Source: an uncultured Rhodobacter sp. (GTDB lineage Bacteria; Pseudomonadota; Alphaproteobacteria; Rhodobacterales; Rhodobacteraceae). Taken from it: a stretch of DNA of 64,000 nucleotides. The DNA lies in NCBI GenBank assembly GCA_945952585.1, contig CAMFII010000002.1:310001-374000 (forward strand). The letters are read 5' to 3'. Of the stretch, positions 49,200 through 57,505 are shown one piece after another (within the stretch, counting starts at the first letter, position 1; every line of letters starts with the position of its first letter). Both the position numbers and the translations under genes were made by a program. The notes under the pieces are model-generated. The model was not told the DNA's origin and made no database searches. It saw only the letters and a list, made by a program, of their open reading frames with translations.

Positions 49200-50192
49200 T
49201 CACCAGCGATGGTGGACGTGCGGCGCGATCTTTTCCTCGTAGAGGTCGCGCAGGGCCACCATGGTTTCGTCGCTGATCGGTGCGAGCGCGTCGGCACCGG
49301 CATTGGCCAGAGCCTGATCGGGGCGGCGGGCACCGGGGATGACGGTCGTCACCGCCTGCTCCATCAGGATCCAGCGCAGGGCGAACTGCGCCATGGTCGC
49401 GCCCTGCGGCACCAGCGGGCGGATCGCCTCGACCGCCTCGAGCGCGACGTCGAATGGCACGCCCGAGAAGGTTTCGCCCATGTCGAAGCTTTCGCCATGC
49501 CGGTTGAAGTTGCGATGATCGTCGGCGGCGAAGGTGCTGGCGGCGCTCATCTTGCCCGTCAGCAGCCCTGAGGCCAGCGGGACGCGGGCGATGACGGCGA
49601 CGCCGCGACGTTTCGCTTCCGGGAAGAACAGCCGTTCGGGGCGCTGGCGGAAGATGTTGTAGATGATCTGGACGGAGGCCACGCCGGGAAACTCGATCGC
49701 CTTCAGCGCCTCTTCGACCTTTTCGACCGAGACGCCGAAGGCCGCGATCTTGCCGCGCGCCTTCATGTCCTCCAGCGCGTCGAAGACTTCGGCGCGGTAG
49801 AAGACCTCGGTCGGGGGGCAGTGGAGCTGGACGAGGTCAAGGCAATCCATGCCCAAGTTGGTGCGGCTGCGGTCGATGAAGGCCTCCAGAGCCGGGCCGG
49901 TATAGGCCTCGGCCACATGCGGCGACAGGCGTCGCCCGGCCTTGGTGGCGACGAAGGGTCGGGGACCGCCGCGTTCGGCCAGCACGTCGCGGATCAACCG
50001 CTCGGAGCGGCCATCGCCATAGACATCCGCCGTATCGAGGAAGGTCACGCCGGAATCAAGCGCGGCGTGGATCGTCGCCTTTGCGTCGGCCTCGGATACG
50101 TCGCCCCAGGAGCCGCCGATGGCCCAGGCGCCGAAGCCGATGGCGGTAACGTCGCGGCCGGAATGGCCAAAGGGACGGGTGGAAAGGGGCAT
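49200..50192 (-). CDS. Aldo/keto reductase
   Basis: This 330-residue NAD(P)H-dependent oxidoreductase has the aldo/keto reductase fold: FGAWAIGGSWGDVSEADA near 20, the catalytic Asp and Tyr in FLDTADVYGDGRSERLI near 45-62, CLDLVQLHCPP with the catalytic His near 110, and AVTTVIPGARRPDQALAN near 290 for cofactor binding. It is of the YghZ/Tas-like general type; the carbonyl substrate is unknown. The ATG at 50192 has GGAGG seven bases upstream. It is divergent from the methylmalonyl-CoA epimerase gene. Confidence 0.88.
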   Translation of the reverse strand: MPLSTRPFGHSGRDVTAIGFGAWAIGGSWGDVSEADAKATIHAALDSGVTFLDTADVYGDGRSERLIRDVLAERGGPRPFVATKAGRRLSPHVAEAYTGPALEAFIDRSRTNLGMDCLDLVQLHCPPTEVFYRAEVFDALEDMKARGKIAAFGVSVEKVEEALKAIEFPGVASVQIIYNIFRQRPERLFFPEAKRRGVAVIARVPLASGLLTGKMSAASTFAADDHRNFNRHGESFDMGETFSGVPFDVALEAVEAIRPLVPQGATMAQFALRWILMEQAVTTVIPGARRPDQALANAGADALAPISDETMVALRDLYEEKIAPHVHHRW

Positions 50193-50345
50193 GCTGGATC
50201 CTCCGCTGTGCCCTGCCGATGTAGTCTGCGCCGGCCGGTCCCGCCAGAGGGATGGCGCGCCGCCGCTGCCCTGCGGCGTTGCGGGACTTGCCGACGGGCG
50301 GTCCTGACCGCATAACGCGCGGGATGCTTGCAAGGAGACCTCCCC

Positions 50346-50750
50346 ATGATCGGCCGCCTGAACCATGTCGCCATCGCCGTTCCCGACCTTGAAGCCGCCG
50401 CGCGCCAGTATCGCGAGACGCTTGGCGCCAAGGTCGGCGCTCCGCAGGACGAGCCCGATCACGGCGTGACGGTGGTGTTCATCGAACTGCCGAATACCAA
50501 GATCGAACTGCTTTACCCCCTTGGCGATGCCTCGCCCATTGCCGGATTCCTCGAGAAGAATCCCGCAGGCGGCATCCATCACATCTGCTATGAGGTCGAG
50601 GACATCCTTTCGGCGCGGGACCGGCTCAAGGCGGCCGGGGCGCGGGTGCTGGGGTCGGGCGAGCCGAAGATCGGCGCGCATGGCAAGCCGGTGCTGTTCC
50701 TGCACCCGAAGGACTTCAACGGCTGCCTCGTGGAACTGGAACAGGTCTGA
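50346..50750 (+). CDS. mce: Methylmalonyl-CoA epimerase
   Basis: The 134-residue glyoxalase-fold enzyme interconverts (2R)- and (2S)-methylmalonyl-CoA, linking propionyl-CoA carboxylation to methylmalonyl-CoA mutase. Typical stretches are IGRLNHVAIAVPDLEAA (metal His7), VVFIELPNTKIELLYPLGDASPI near 45-65, GGIHHICYEVEDI near 78-90, and PVLFLHPKDFNGCLVELEQV at the C terminus. The ATG at 50346 has GGAGACC upstream. It overlaps the DUF1467 gene start by one base (TGATG). It works in the same pathway as prpE at 17-19 kb. Confidence 0.93.
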   Translation: MIGRLNHVAIAVPDLEAAARQYRETLGAKVGAPQDEPDHGVTVVFIELPNTKIELLYPLGDASPIAGFLEKNPAGGIHHICYEVEDILSARDRLKAAGARVLGSGEPKIGAHGKPVLFLHPKDFNGCLVELEQV

Positions 50751-51046
50751 TGTCGATCACCGCGATCCTCGTCGTCTTTGCCGTGACCTGGTTCATGGTG
50801 TTCTTCATGGTCCTGCCATTTCGCTTCCGATCGCAGGCGGACAGCGGATCGGTCGTGCCCGGCACGCCGAAAAGCGCGCCTGCCGAGGAGAACGTGAAGA
50901 AGAAGGCCTGGATCACCACCTTCATCACGGTGCCGCTGGCGGCGGCGATCTGCGCCATCATCATCTCGGGCGTCATCACCATCCGCGACCTGGATATCAG
51001 GGGCGTGATGGGGCCCGAGCCTGCAGCCGATGGAACAGGTGGGTAA
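50750..51046 (+). CDS. DUF1467 membrane protein
   Basis: The 98-residue protein has a transmembrane helix at each end (about 4-24 and 50-72) and the central DUF1467 motif VVPGTPKSAPAEENVKKKA. It is often found beside methylmalonyl-CoA epimerase in alphaproteobacteria, as here, but its role is unknown. The last 50 bases overlap the convergent EI24 gene. Confidence 0.85.
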   Translation: MSITAILVVFAVTWFMVFFMVLPFRFRSQADSGSVVPGTPKSAPAEENVKKKAWITTFITVPLAAAICAIIISGVITIRDLDIRGVMGPEPAADGTGG

Positions 51047-51701
51047 AGGTCGCCGCACCCAGCACCGGCACCAGCAGGTTGACAATGGGGACCGAGAGCG
51101 GCGCGGCCATCAGCGCGCCGGCAAGCCAGATCGTCCCGGAATGACGTGAGCGCAGCGCCCGGGCACCGTCCGGGCCCAGGCGGCGCATAGCGGCGAGAGT
51201 GAAATACTCTCGGCCCAGCAGGTAGCCGTTGACGACCCAGAACAGGATCGGCGCGAAAGGCCCCGAGAAGGGATAGATCAGCAGCGCCAGAAGGTTGACC
51301 AGCACAACCGTGCCGAAGAACCGGATCGCGTCCCAGATCTGGGTCGAGATCGGGATGCGCGGGGCCGGCGGCAGCCCGGGATAGTGACGATCCTCGACCG
51401 CCTCGGCGACATCGTCGAGGAAGAGGCCGCAGAAGGCCGAGGCGACCGGAACCATCAGGAAGACCGACGCGAGCAGCATGACCGGGATCGCGCCCAGTTC
51501 CAGCGCGCGTTCGACCCAATGGACCTCGCCGATCCAGGGCAAGGTGACCGCATCGGGGACAAGCCAGCCGATCGTCCGGCGCAGCGCGACGAAGGCCGCC
51601 ACGAAGAGCCCGAGCGTCAGGCCGATCCCCATCCAGAGCACGCGCTGGAACCGGCCATCGCCCAGTTGCCCGAGCGCCTTGAGGAAACTGTCGAGGATCA
51701 T
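50997..51701 (-). CDS. EI24/CysZ-like membrane protein
   Basis: The 234-residue inner-membrane protein has four or five hydrophobic segments and EI24-domain motifs such as VFLMVPVASAFCGLFLDDVAEAVEDRHYPGLP near 80-110 and FWVVNGYLLGREYFTLAAMRR near 160-180. CysZ, the best-known member, takes up sulfate; I cannot show that this protein does so. It is translationally coupled to the nitroreductase gene by a four-base overlap and converges on DUF1467 with a 50-bp overlap. Confidence 0.82.
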   Translation of the reverse strand: MILDSFLKALGQLGDGRFQRVLWMGIGLTLGLFVAAFVALRRTIGWLVPDAVTLPWIGEVHWVERALELGAIPVMLLASVFLMVPVASAFCGLFLDDVAEAVEDRHYPGLPPAPRIPISTQIWDAIRFFGTVVLVNLLALLIYPFSGPFAPILFWVVNGYLLGREYFTLAAMRRLGPDGARALRSRHSGTIWLAGALMAAPLSVPIVNLLVPVLGAATFTHLFHRLQARAPSRP

Positions 51702-52276
51702 GCCCCGACCCAGCTGACGATCCGGTCCAGATTGGGCCGCGGCCGATCCGGCGGGGTCAGCGGCGCGGTGCCGATATGGACAATTCCCGCCACGAATTCC
51801 TCGGGGGTCAGGCCCAGACCCTGCTCGAGGAAACGGCGGTCATAGCTCGGCCAGCCGGAAAGCCAGTTCGCTCCCCAACCGGCGGCGGTGGCGGCGTTCA
51901 GAAGAGCCAGGCAGGCCGCGCCGGCTGATAGCGTCTGTTCGATCTCGGGGATCTTCTCGGAGGGTTTCGGGCTGGCGACGACGACCACGGCCAGGTGGCT
52001 CGCGTCGAACTGGCCACGGCCTTTGGCGGCCTGTTCGGCGTCGAGCCCCTTTTCCGCCGCGCGCGCCTCGGCCAGATCGGCCAGGCGGCGCAACGCCGGT
52101 TTTTCCAGCACGATGAACCGCCAGGGTTCGAGCTTGCCATGATCGGGCACACGGGAGGCGGCGGTAAGAAGCGGGATCAACTCGTCGCGGCTCGGGACCG
52201 GCAGGGTGAAGGTCTTGGCGGGGCGGGATTGCCGGGTCAGCAGGAAGTCGAGCGCGGCATTGTTCTGGTCGGGCAT
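51698..52276 (-). CDS. Nitroreductase family protein
   Basis: The 192-residue FMN-dependent oxidoreductase has the nitroreductase outline: LLTRQSRPAKTF near residue 10-21 (FMN-binding RxS), SRVPDHGKLEPWRFIVLE near 43-60, and AAGWGANWLSGWPSYD near 130-145. It resembles the YdjA-type compact branch. Substrate unknown. The ATG at 52276 has AAGGA seven bases upstream; an in-frame upstream reading overlaps the HDAC gene and is unlikely. It is downstream of the HDAC gene by 97 bases and coupled to the EI24 gene. Confidence 0.87.
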   Translation of the reverse strand: MPDQNNAALDFLLTRQSRPAKTFTLPVPSRDELIPLLTAASRVPDHGKLEPWRFIVLEKPALRRLADLAEARAAEKGLDAEQAAKGRGQFDASHLAVVVVASPKPSEKIPEIEQTLSAGAACLALLNAATAAGWGANWLSGWPSYDRRFLEQGLGLTPEEFVAGIVHIGTAPLTPPDRPRPNLDRIVSWVGA

Positions 52277-52373
52277 GAACGGTCCTTGAAGATGTTCCGG
52301 CAGCTGATACGCGTGGCGGCCGGGCATTCCGTCGAATGTGGCTGTTGGGGCGCCGGATGCAAGGGCGGCGCGC

Positions 52374-53471
52374 CTATCCGAAGTGGCGGACCAGATCGTC
52401 GATCCAGCCAGACAGGAAGGCGTCGAAGGCAGGGCCGGGCTGGCGTTTCGCCAGGGTTTCGCCAAGAGGGTCGGGCGCTGCGATGGCGCTGCCCGAGAGC
52501 TCCTCGATCACCGCATGGCCGCAGAAGGGCACATGCACCTCGGAATAGCCGCCCTCGTGGACCAGCACGAGACGGCCGCCACAAAACTCTTCTGCCGCCT
52601 GCTTCACGGCACGGGTCATCAGGCGGAAGGTCTCGGCGGTCGCCAGCATCCTGCCGAGCGGATCGACCGCCGAGGCGTCGAAGCCGCAGGCGACGATGAT
52701 GGCATCGGGTTTGAAGCGGTGCAGCGCGGGCAGGACCAGGCGCTCCATCGCCATGAGGTAGCCGGCATGCCCGGTCCCGGGCGGCAGGGGGATGTTCATG
52801 TTGGCGCCGAGGCCGGCGCCCGTGCCGCGCACTTCGGCCCCGCCGGTGTCCATCGGGTAATTGCGTTCCTGGTGCAGCGAAATCGTCAGCACCTCGCCCC
52901 GGTCAAGGAAGATCGCCTCGGTCCCGTTGCCGTGATGGACGTCCCAGTCCACGACGGCGATCCGGCCCGCCAACCCCTGCGCCAGGGCCGCCTCGACCGC
53001 GATGGCGATGTTGGCGAGCAGGCAGAAGCCGTTGGGCCAGTCGGGCAGGCAATGGTGCCCCGGCGGGCGGCTGAGCGCATAGGCATTGGTCGCCTGACCC
53101 GTCAGCACGTCGAGCAACGCGGCTTTGGCGAGGCCCGCCGACAGGGCGGCAATCTCGAACCCGCCCTTGCTGAAGGGCGTGCGCAGGCCAAGCTCGCCGC
53201 CACCGTTGTCTGAAGCGGTCTTGAACGCTGTCAGGTAGCGTTCCGGATGGACGCGGCGCAGGTCGTCCCAGCTGGCCGGGTCTGCCTTGCGGGTCGAGAG
53301 GTCCGCCATCAGGCCCGAAACATGCAGAAGGTTCAGAAGTCGCCGCTTGGTCTCCGGGTTTTCCGGCAGGCCGCCGCCAGGCTGGACGAGGCCGCCCGCG
53401 GGCACGGTCAGCACATAGTTGCCGCCGCCATGCCAGAAGCAGCGTTCATCGGAATAGAAGGCGGTGGTCAT
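52374..53471 (-). CDS. Histone deacetylase-family amidohydrolase
   Basis: The 365-residue protein is a class II HDAC-like zinc hydrolase. Active-site motifs are RPPGHHC near 137-143 (tandem His), GRIAVVDWDVHHGNGTEAIF near 168-187 (zinc Asp and His), GFDASAVDPLG near 264 (second zinc Asp), and HEGGYSEVHVP near 310. Bacterial members deacetylate polyamines or other acetylated amines, and a few act on proteins; bacteria lack histones, so the natural substrate is open. The N-terminal FYSDERCFWHGGGNY resembles acetylpolyamine amidohydrolases. It may form an operon with the nitroreductase and EI24 genes. Confidence 0.9.
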   Translation of the reverse strand: MTTAFYSDERCFWHGGGNYVLTVPAGGLVQPGGGLPENPETKRRLLNLLHVSGLMADLSTRKADPASWDDLRRVHPERYLTAFKTASDNGGGELGLRTPFSKGGFEIAALSAGLAKAALLDVLTGQATNAYALSRPPGHHCLPDWPNGFCLLANIAIAVEAALAQGLAGRIAVVDWDVHHGNGTEAIFLDRGEVLTISLHQERNYPMDTGGAEVRGTGAGLGANMNIPLPPGTGHAGYLMAMERLVLPALHRFKPDAIIVACGFDASAVDPLGRMLATAETFRLMTRAVKQAAEEFCGGRLVLVHEGGYSEVHVPFCGHAVIEELSGSAIAAPDPLGETLAKRQPGPAFDAFLSGWIDDLVRHFG

Positions 53472-53544
53472 TGCAGGTCCTCGTCATTTTCACAGGACCT
53501 TAGGCGAGGATGGCTGTGGGGGAAACTGCCCACCGAAATGCAAA

Positions 53545-53570
53545 CGGGCGGCCCCGTGGGAGGCCGCCCG
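53545..53570 (-). terminator. Terminator after first VPLPA-CTERM gene
   Basis: A 9-bp GC stem (CGGGCGGCC with GGCCGCCCG) and eight-base loop lies 21 bases after the stop. On the minus strand TTTG follows, consistent with a weak intrinsic terminator. Confidence 0.7.
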
Positions 53571-53591
53571 CGACATGAGTTCAGCCGTGGA

Positions 53592-54245
53592 TCAGGCGTG
53601 GGCCTTGCGCCGACGGATCAGCGCCGCGCCGCCAAGCGCGCCGGCAAGCATCAGGCCGCTCGCGGGAAGCGGAACCGGGGCGCCGTAGACGTCCAGCTTT
53701 GCCGAGGCGAGGCTGAATGTATCTTCGTCATGGCTCCATTCGTTGAAGCGGAACGACAGCGCCTCAGTCGCAAGTAGGCGGGCAAAGGCTGTGATGGCGC
53801 CGACATCGCTCGCGAGGCTCAGCTTGATGACTTGGGTCGGCGAGCCGTCCAGTTGCGTGCGCAGATTGTCGGCGTTGGTCGAGTCATTCAGACCCAGGAA
53901 ATCGGTTGTCCAGCGCTCGCGCCAGTACACAAAACAGGTGGGGCATCTTTGCGCGAAGTTCGGAGTGGCGCCGCTATAGGTCAGCGACAGCGTCACGTAG
54001 CTGATGCTTGCGTAATTGAGCGACGCGAAGCTGATCGAGTCTGAAAAACGCGGGGAGCTGGCATCACTGATCTTGACGGAGTTCTTCTTGACCAGATCGC
54101 TGCCGGGGGGATCGATCCGTCCCGGGTTGCTTCCGTAAGCATGGGTGAACGTCCCCAGTAGGGTGGCCGCGTCCGCCGACGGCGCGAAGGCCGAACTCAG
54201 CCCAAGGGCGAGGGCCGCAAGAGTCATCTTCCTGAACAACTTCAT
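53592..54245 (-). CDS. VPLPA-CTERM secreted protein
   Basis: The 217-residue protein has a signal peptide (LAALALGLSSAF, cleavage near ADA at 24-26), a mature beta-rich domain of unknown function containing a CPTC pair near 100-103, and a C-terminal sorting signal: VPLPASGLMLAGALGGAALI followed by RRRKAHA at 191-217. This tripartite end (VPLPA, hydrophobic helix, basic tail) is the VPLPA-CTERM class processed by an exosortase in Rhodobacteraceae. No exosortase is encoded here. It faces DUF167 divergently across 276 bp. Confidence 0.82.
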   Translation of the reverse strand: MKLFRKMTLAALALGLSSAFAPSADAATLLGTFTHAYGSNPGRIDPPGSDLVKKNSVKISDASSPRFSDSISFASLNYASISYVTLSLTYSGATPNFAQRCPTCFVYWRERWTTDFLGLNDSTNADNLRTQLDGSPTQVIKLSLASDVGAITAFARLLATEALSFRFNEWSHDEDTFSLASAKLDVYGAPVPLPASGLMLAGALGGAALIRRRKAHA

Positions 54246-54521
54246 CGTCTTTGTCCGCCGTCAATTGGTTGTTGTCGTCGGGCCAGAATTTGCCCTCGAC
54301 CCTCTTTCTTAATGAAATGTGCAAAGAATGCGGCAGAATTGGCTCGCTCTTGGGACGGTCTGAATTCCGGTGGCAAATCCGGGATAGGGGCGCGGATTGG
54401 TCTGATTGCGTAAACAATCGCCCCGATCCATCCTTGCGAAATCGCCCAAGATTGCGGCAATTGCGGCATGTGTTTTTCGCGGATGCAGAATCAGTCCGGG
54501 CAAGGCAACGACAGGAACGCC

Positions 54522-54776
54522 ATGACCGGCGACAACGAGACGGAAAAACCGGCGGCCGGAACCATCATCGAGGTTCGCGTCACCCCGAACGCCTCGCGCG
54601 AACAGGTCACGCGCGATGGCGCGCGATTCGTAATTCGCGTGACGGCGCCGCCGGAAGATGGAAAGGCCAACAAGGCAGTGACCCGCCTCCTCGCGAAGGC
54701 GCTCGGCGTCGCGCCTTCTCGCCTGACGCTGCTGCGTGGTGCGACGGGTCGCGACAAGCAGTTCCGCCTGGACTGA
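54522..54776 (+). CDS. DUF167 (YggU-like) protein
   Basis: The 84-residue protein belongs to the UPF0235/DUF167 family: EVRVTPNASREQV near 14-26, FVIRVTAPPEDGKANKAVTRLLAKALGV near 33-60 and LLRGATGRDKQFRL at the end are diagnostic. Structure is a small alpha/beta cytosolic fold; function is unknown. The ATG at 54522 gives MTGDNETEKPAAG. Its stop directly abuts the stop of the convergent gene. Confidence 0.85.
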   Translation: MTGDNETEKPAAGTIIEVRVTPNASREQVTRDGARFVIRVTAPPEDGKANKAVTRLLAKALGVAPSRLTLLRGATGRDKQFRLD

Positions 54777-55019
54777 TCACTCCTTGCGGGGAGACAGGCG
54801 ATAGCTGCCCTCTGGCAGGTCCAGCGCCATCGCAAGTTCGCGCACCTGGCGGTTTGACAGGGTGATCTTCACCACCTCGTCCGACTGCAGATCAACCTGT
54901 TCGATGGTCACGCAATCCTCGAAGGCAAGGATCGTGACATCTTCCTGAAGCGGCGCGTCTTCGCCCTCGTCGACGAGGGTGATGATGGTGGCGTCGAAAT
55001 CGTGCTCGATGGTGAACAT
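54777..55019 (-). CDS. Small acidic hypothetical protein
   Basis: I do not recognise this 80-residue acidic protein. It has a regular beta-strand pattern (MFTIEHDFDATIITLVDEG, EDVTILAFEDCVTIEQVD) and a C-terminal helix with NRQVRELAMALDLPEGSY. No signal peptide or membrane helix is present. Its coding pattern fits the neighbourhood and stop codons of the convergent pair touch, both supporting a real gene. It might bind a partner rather than act as an enzyme, but that is speculation. Confidence 0.65.
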   Translation of the reverse strand: MFTIEHDFDATIITLVDEGEDAPLQEDVTILAFEDCVTIEQVDLQSDEVVKITLSNRQVRELAMALDLPEGSYRLSPRKE

Positions 55020-55149
55020 GCTGCCAGATTACGCGGCGTTTCCTGTCGGCTCAACCTGCTTCGGCATGGATGCAAATCGACGTGAAGGGGGTGTGTCGGC
55101 ATGTGGAGCTTGCTAGATAGCGGCGGTGACGGTGGGAGTCGGGCGGCAG

Positions 55150-55872
55150 ATGCGGGTTCTGGTTTCGGGGATGCTGGCAACCGTGCTGCTGGCGGGTTGC
55201 ATTCCGACCTCGACCGTGCCCATGGCCCCTGCGCCGGTTGCGTCGTCGACAGCGGCGATCCACGGCCCCGATCAGGCCGCTCGCGCCTTTGTGGAGGTCG
55301 TCACCCGGGTCGAGCCGGTGGCCGAAGAGGTCTGCCGGACCCGACTGGCGCCGCAGCGCTGCCAGTTCCAGATCGCCATTGATGACCGGCTCGATGCCGG
55401 GCCGAACGCTTTCCAGACCCTGGATGATGCGGGCCGGCCGATCCTGGTCTTTACCCTGGCGCTGATCCTCGAGGCCCAGAACGAAGATGAACTTGCCTTT
55501 GTCATGGGCCATGAGGCGGCGCATCACATTCTTGGCCATATGTCGCGGCAGGAACAGTCAGCGATGACCGGCGCGATGCTGGCCGGCACGTTGGCCAGTC
55601 TTGGCGGTGGCAACGCGGCGGATGTCCAGGCGGCGCAGGACATGGGCGCGCAGCTTGGTGCCAGGTCCTTCTCGAAGGATTACGAACTGGAAGCCGATGC
55701 ACTTGGCACCGAGATCGCATGGCGTGCCGGCTTCGATCCCGCGAAGGGGGCGCAATTCTTCACGCGCCTTCCGGATCCGGGAAACCGCTTCCTCGGCTCT
55801 CATCCGCCGAATGCGCAGCGGATCCAGACCGTCGACCAGACGCTTGCCGCCCTGCAGGCCGGGGCGCGTTGA
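55150..55872 (+). CDS. M48-family metalloprotease lipoprotein
   Basis: The 240-residue protein has a lipoprotein signal (MRVLVSGMLATVLLAGC, Cys17) and a periplasmic M48 peptidase domain. The zinc motif is HEAAHH at 121-126 in AFVMGHEAAHHILGHM, and the third ligand Glu lies in DYELEADALGTEIA near 180. The family includes LoiP/YggG and BepA-like proteases that work in envelope quality control. The ATG at 55150 has GGGAG 11 bases before it; GTG at 55126 is a less likely start. Compare the catalytically dead relative at 28485-29513. Confidence 0.9.
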   Translation: MRVLVSGMLATVLLAGCIPTSTVPMAPAPVASSTAAIHGPDQAARAFVEVVTRVEPVAEEVCRTRLAPQRCQFQIAIDDRLDAGPNAFQTLDDAGRPILVFTLALILEAQNEDELAFVMGHEAAHHILGHMSRQEQSAMTGAMLAGTLASLGGGNAADVQAAQDMGAQLGARSFSKDYELEADALGTEIAWRAGFDPAKGAQFFTRLPDPGNRFLGSHPPNAQRIQTVDQTLAALQAGAR

Positions 55873-55957
55873 TCTGCATCAAGGCTGATCAGTCCCAACA
55901 AAAGCACCATCGTCCGCACGAAACGGCCGCGATTGGTCGTCAATTGGAGGGCCGATC

Positions 55958-56212
55958 GTGATCGGAAATGTCGACATACCGCGTGCTTTCTGGCTGACCA
56001 TCGGCATGGCGCGAAAGGCCGGTCTGAACCTGCAGGAGGCTGTGGTGGAAGGCTGGCTGACGCGGCGCGATCTGGCGCAGATGATCGATGGCTGCTCTGC
56101 TTGCAGCCATCACCGCAGCTGTATTCGCTGGCTGGCAGTCCCAGGTGAGGCTTCTCTTCCGGCCTATTGCCGGAACAAGTTGGAGATCGAAGCGATCCAT
56201 CCCGGACTATAG
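55958..56212 (+). CDS. DUF6455 protein
   Basis: The 84-residue protein matches the DUF6455 pattern: helix with GLNLQEAVVEGWLTRRDLAQMIDGC near 22-46, then a Cys-rich part (CSACSHHRSCIRWL) and PAYCRNKLEIEA at the end. The conserved cysteines could bind a metal or form disulfides. Function is unknown. GTG at 55958 is chosen because AGGG precedes it by six bases. It stands alone between the M48 gene and the second VPLPA-CTERM gene. Confidence 0.75.
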   Translation: MIGNVDIPRAFWLTIGMARKAGLNLQEAVVEGWLTRRDLAQMIDGCSACSHHRSCIRWLAVPGEASLPAYCRNKLEIEAIHPGL

Positions 56213-56262
56213 TTGCGTATCGGCGCATTGCGGATGACAGACTTGGGCAAAGTCACGTTTTG

Positions 56263-56291
56263 TTGACAGATTGGTTAATTCCGGGCCTAAT
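56263..56291 (+). promoter_or_regulatory. Likely promoter of second VPLPA-CTERM gene
   Basis: A perfect -35 box TTGACA (56263-56268), a 17-bp spacer and CCTAAT (56286-56291) as -10 lie 34-62 bp before the ATG at 56325. The predicted start would be near 56298. This is the best housekeeping-type promoter I can read in the window. Confidence 0.6.
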
Positions 56292-56324
56292 TCCTCATCC
56301 TGTTCACAAGAATTGAGGTCCGAC

Positions 56325-56981
56325 ATGCGATCGACGACCGTTTTCCTTTCCGCAATCGCCACGTCCTTGCTGCTTGCCGCGCCTAGTCAGGCCGCCACGA
56401 TGACCTTCGACGATCTCGAGTTTCTTTCGACGTCCCATTTCGAAGATGGCATCCTCGCCAAGGCCGGCATGGGCCAGTTCAACGGCTCAGGCGATTATGA
56501 TGACGAGGGCACGGCCCATCTAGACGATGGCGGAACACCAAACCCTGCCTTCGTGACCTTCACGATGGGGGGCCTTTTCACAGCCCTGAGCTTTGACCTG
56601 ATCCCGCTCGGCTTTGCATTCTATGACTGCGAGCCGGAGGACGGTGCCAAGTGCTCACCCACGTCATTTCCCAATGTGAAGGTCTCGGGCTTCAACGGCG
56701 GGGCCGAGGTGGCGAGCATGATCTTCGACATGTCGACAAACTTCGGCACGATCCTGTTCTCTGACGCTTTCAAGAACCTGACGTCGCTGGTCATCGGCTT
56801 TGCCGATATTCCAGCCGAAGGTTATTGCGACGGCGCGCCCTGCTCGCATTTCCGCATCGACAATGTCGTGCTGGATGGGCCGCCTGCGACACCAGCGGAA
56901 GTGCCGCTGCCTGCGGCGCTGCCGCTGCTGGCGGTTGGCCTTGGCGCACTTGCCGCCTTGGGGCGGAGGCGCCGGGCCTGA
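56325..56981 (+). CDS. VPLPA-CTERM secreted protein
   Basis: The 218-residue protein has a signal peptide ending near SQAA at 21-24, a mature domain with FDDLEFLSTSHFEDGI and DNVVLDGPP typical of secreted beta-sandwich proteins, and the C-terminal sorting tail VPLPAALPLLAVGLGALAAL followed by GRRRRA. It is acidic and Gly-rich, and contains four cysteines likely to form disulfides. TGAGG precedes the ATG by about seven bases. It is unrelated in its mature part to the first VPLPA protein. Probably a surface or matrix protein. Confidence 0.82.
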   Translation: MRSTTVFLSAIATSLLLAAPSQAATMTFDDLEFLSTSHFEDGILAKAGMGQFNGSGDYDDEGTAHLDDGGTPNPAFVTFTMGGLFTALSFDLIPLGFAFYDCEPEDGAKCSPTSFPNVKVSGFNGGAEVASMIFDMSTNFGTILFSDAFKNLTSLVIGFADIPAEGYCDGAPCSHFRIDNVVLDGPPATPAEVPLPAALPLLAVGLGALAALGRRRRA

Positions 56982-57003
56982 GAGGCCCGACGCGCGCCCG
57001 CGA

Positions 57004-57381
57004 TCAGCGGGAGTACCGCCAGACGTTGATGGTGAAGGCTACGACGCCAAGCAGGACCAACAGTTCCGCAAGCGGGGCGAGTGGCACCATCTGTTCTTCC
57101 ACGAGCCGGCCGCTGAAGAGCAGGACCAGCATTATTGCGAGTATCGCCGCGCCTATCTGGAAGAGCCAGAAATGCGCCTTGGCGAGCGCGGTCTGGGCTG
57201 CAGCCGGAAAGACGGCGTAGTACAGGCCGAAGATCATCATCAACGTGAAGCCCAGCAGGTTGATATGCGCATGGGCCGGCGCAAGACTGTGGTCCTGCGA
57301 AGCGCCCATGTAGCCGCCGATCAGCATTCCGATGATCAGATAGATCGGCGCGATCGACAGAAATCCGCGCGATACGTTCAT
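57004..57381 (-). CDS. Small membrane protein with HAH motif
   Basis: The 125-residue protein has four hydrophobic helices and the motif LAPAHAHINLLGFTLMMIFG at about 34-53, then LYYAVFPAA. This pattern resembles helices of heme-copper oxidase subunit I or NorB-like proteins, where His residues bind heme, and small relatives occur as stand-alone proteins. Whether it binds heme is unknown. The ATG at 57381 has a strong GGAGG six bases upstream; the longer in-frame reading adds 14 unlikely residues. It is a single gene between the VPLPA protein and rimO. Confidence 0.7.
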   Translation of the reverse strand: MNVSRGFLSIAPIYLIIGMLIGGYMGASQDHSLAPAHAHINLLGFTLMMIFGLYYAVFPAAAQTALAKAHFWLFQIGAAILAIMLVLLFSGRLVEEQMVPLAPLAELLVLLGVVAFTINVWRYSR

Positions 57382-57505
57382 TTGTCCCTCCTGTCCTCCG
57401 GGTCTGATGCCGGATGTGTCCATGAGGGAGAGTCTAATGCCGCCAAGCAGAAAGGTGCATCCGGATTATTGGATTTCCGGTGGCATTCCAGCGAGGGTGG
57501 TCCGG

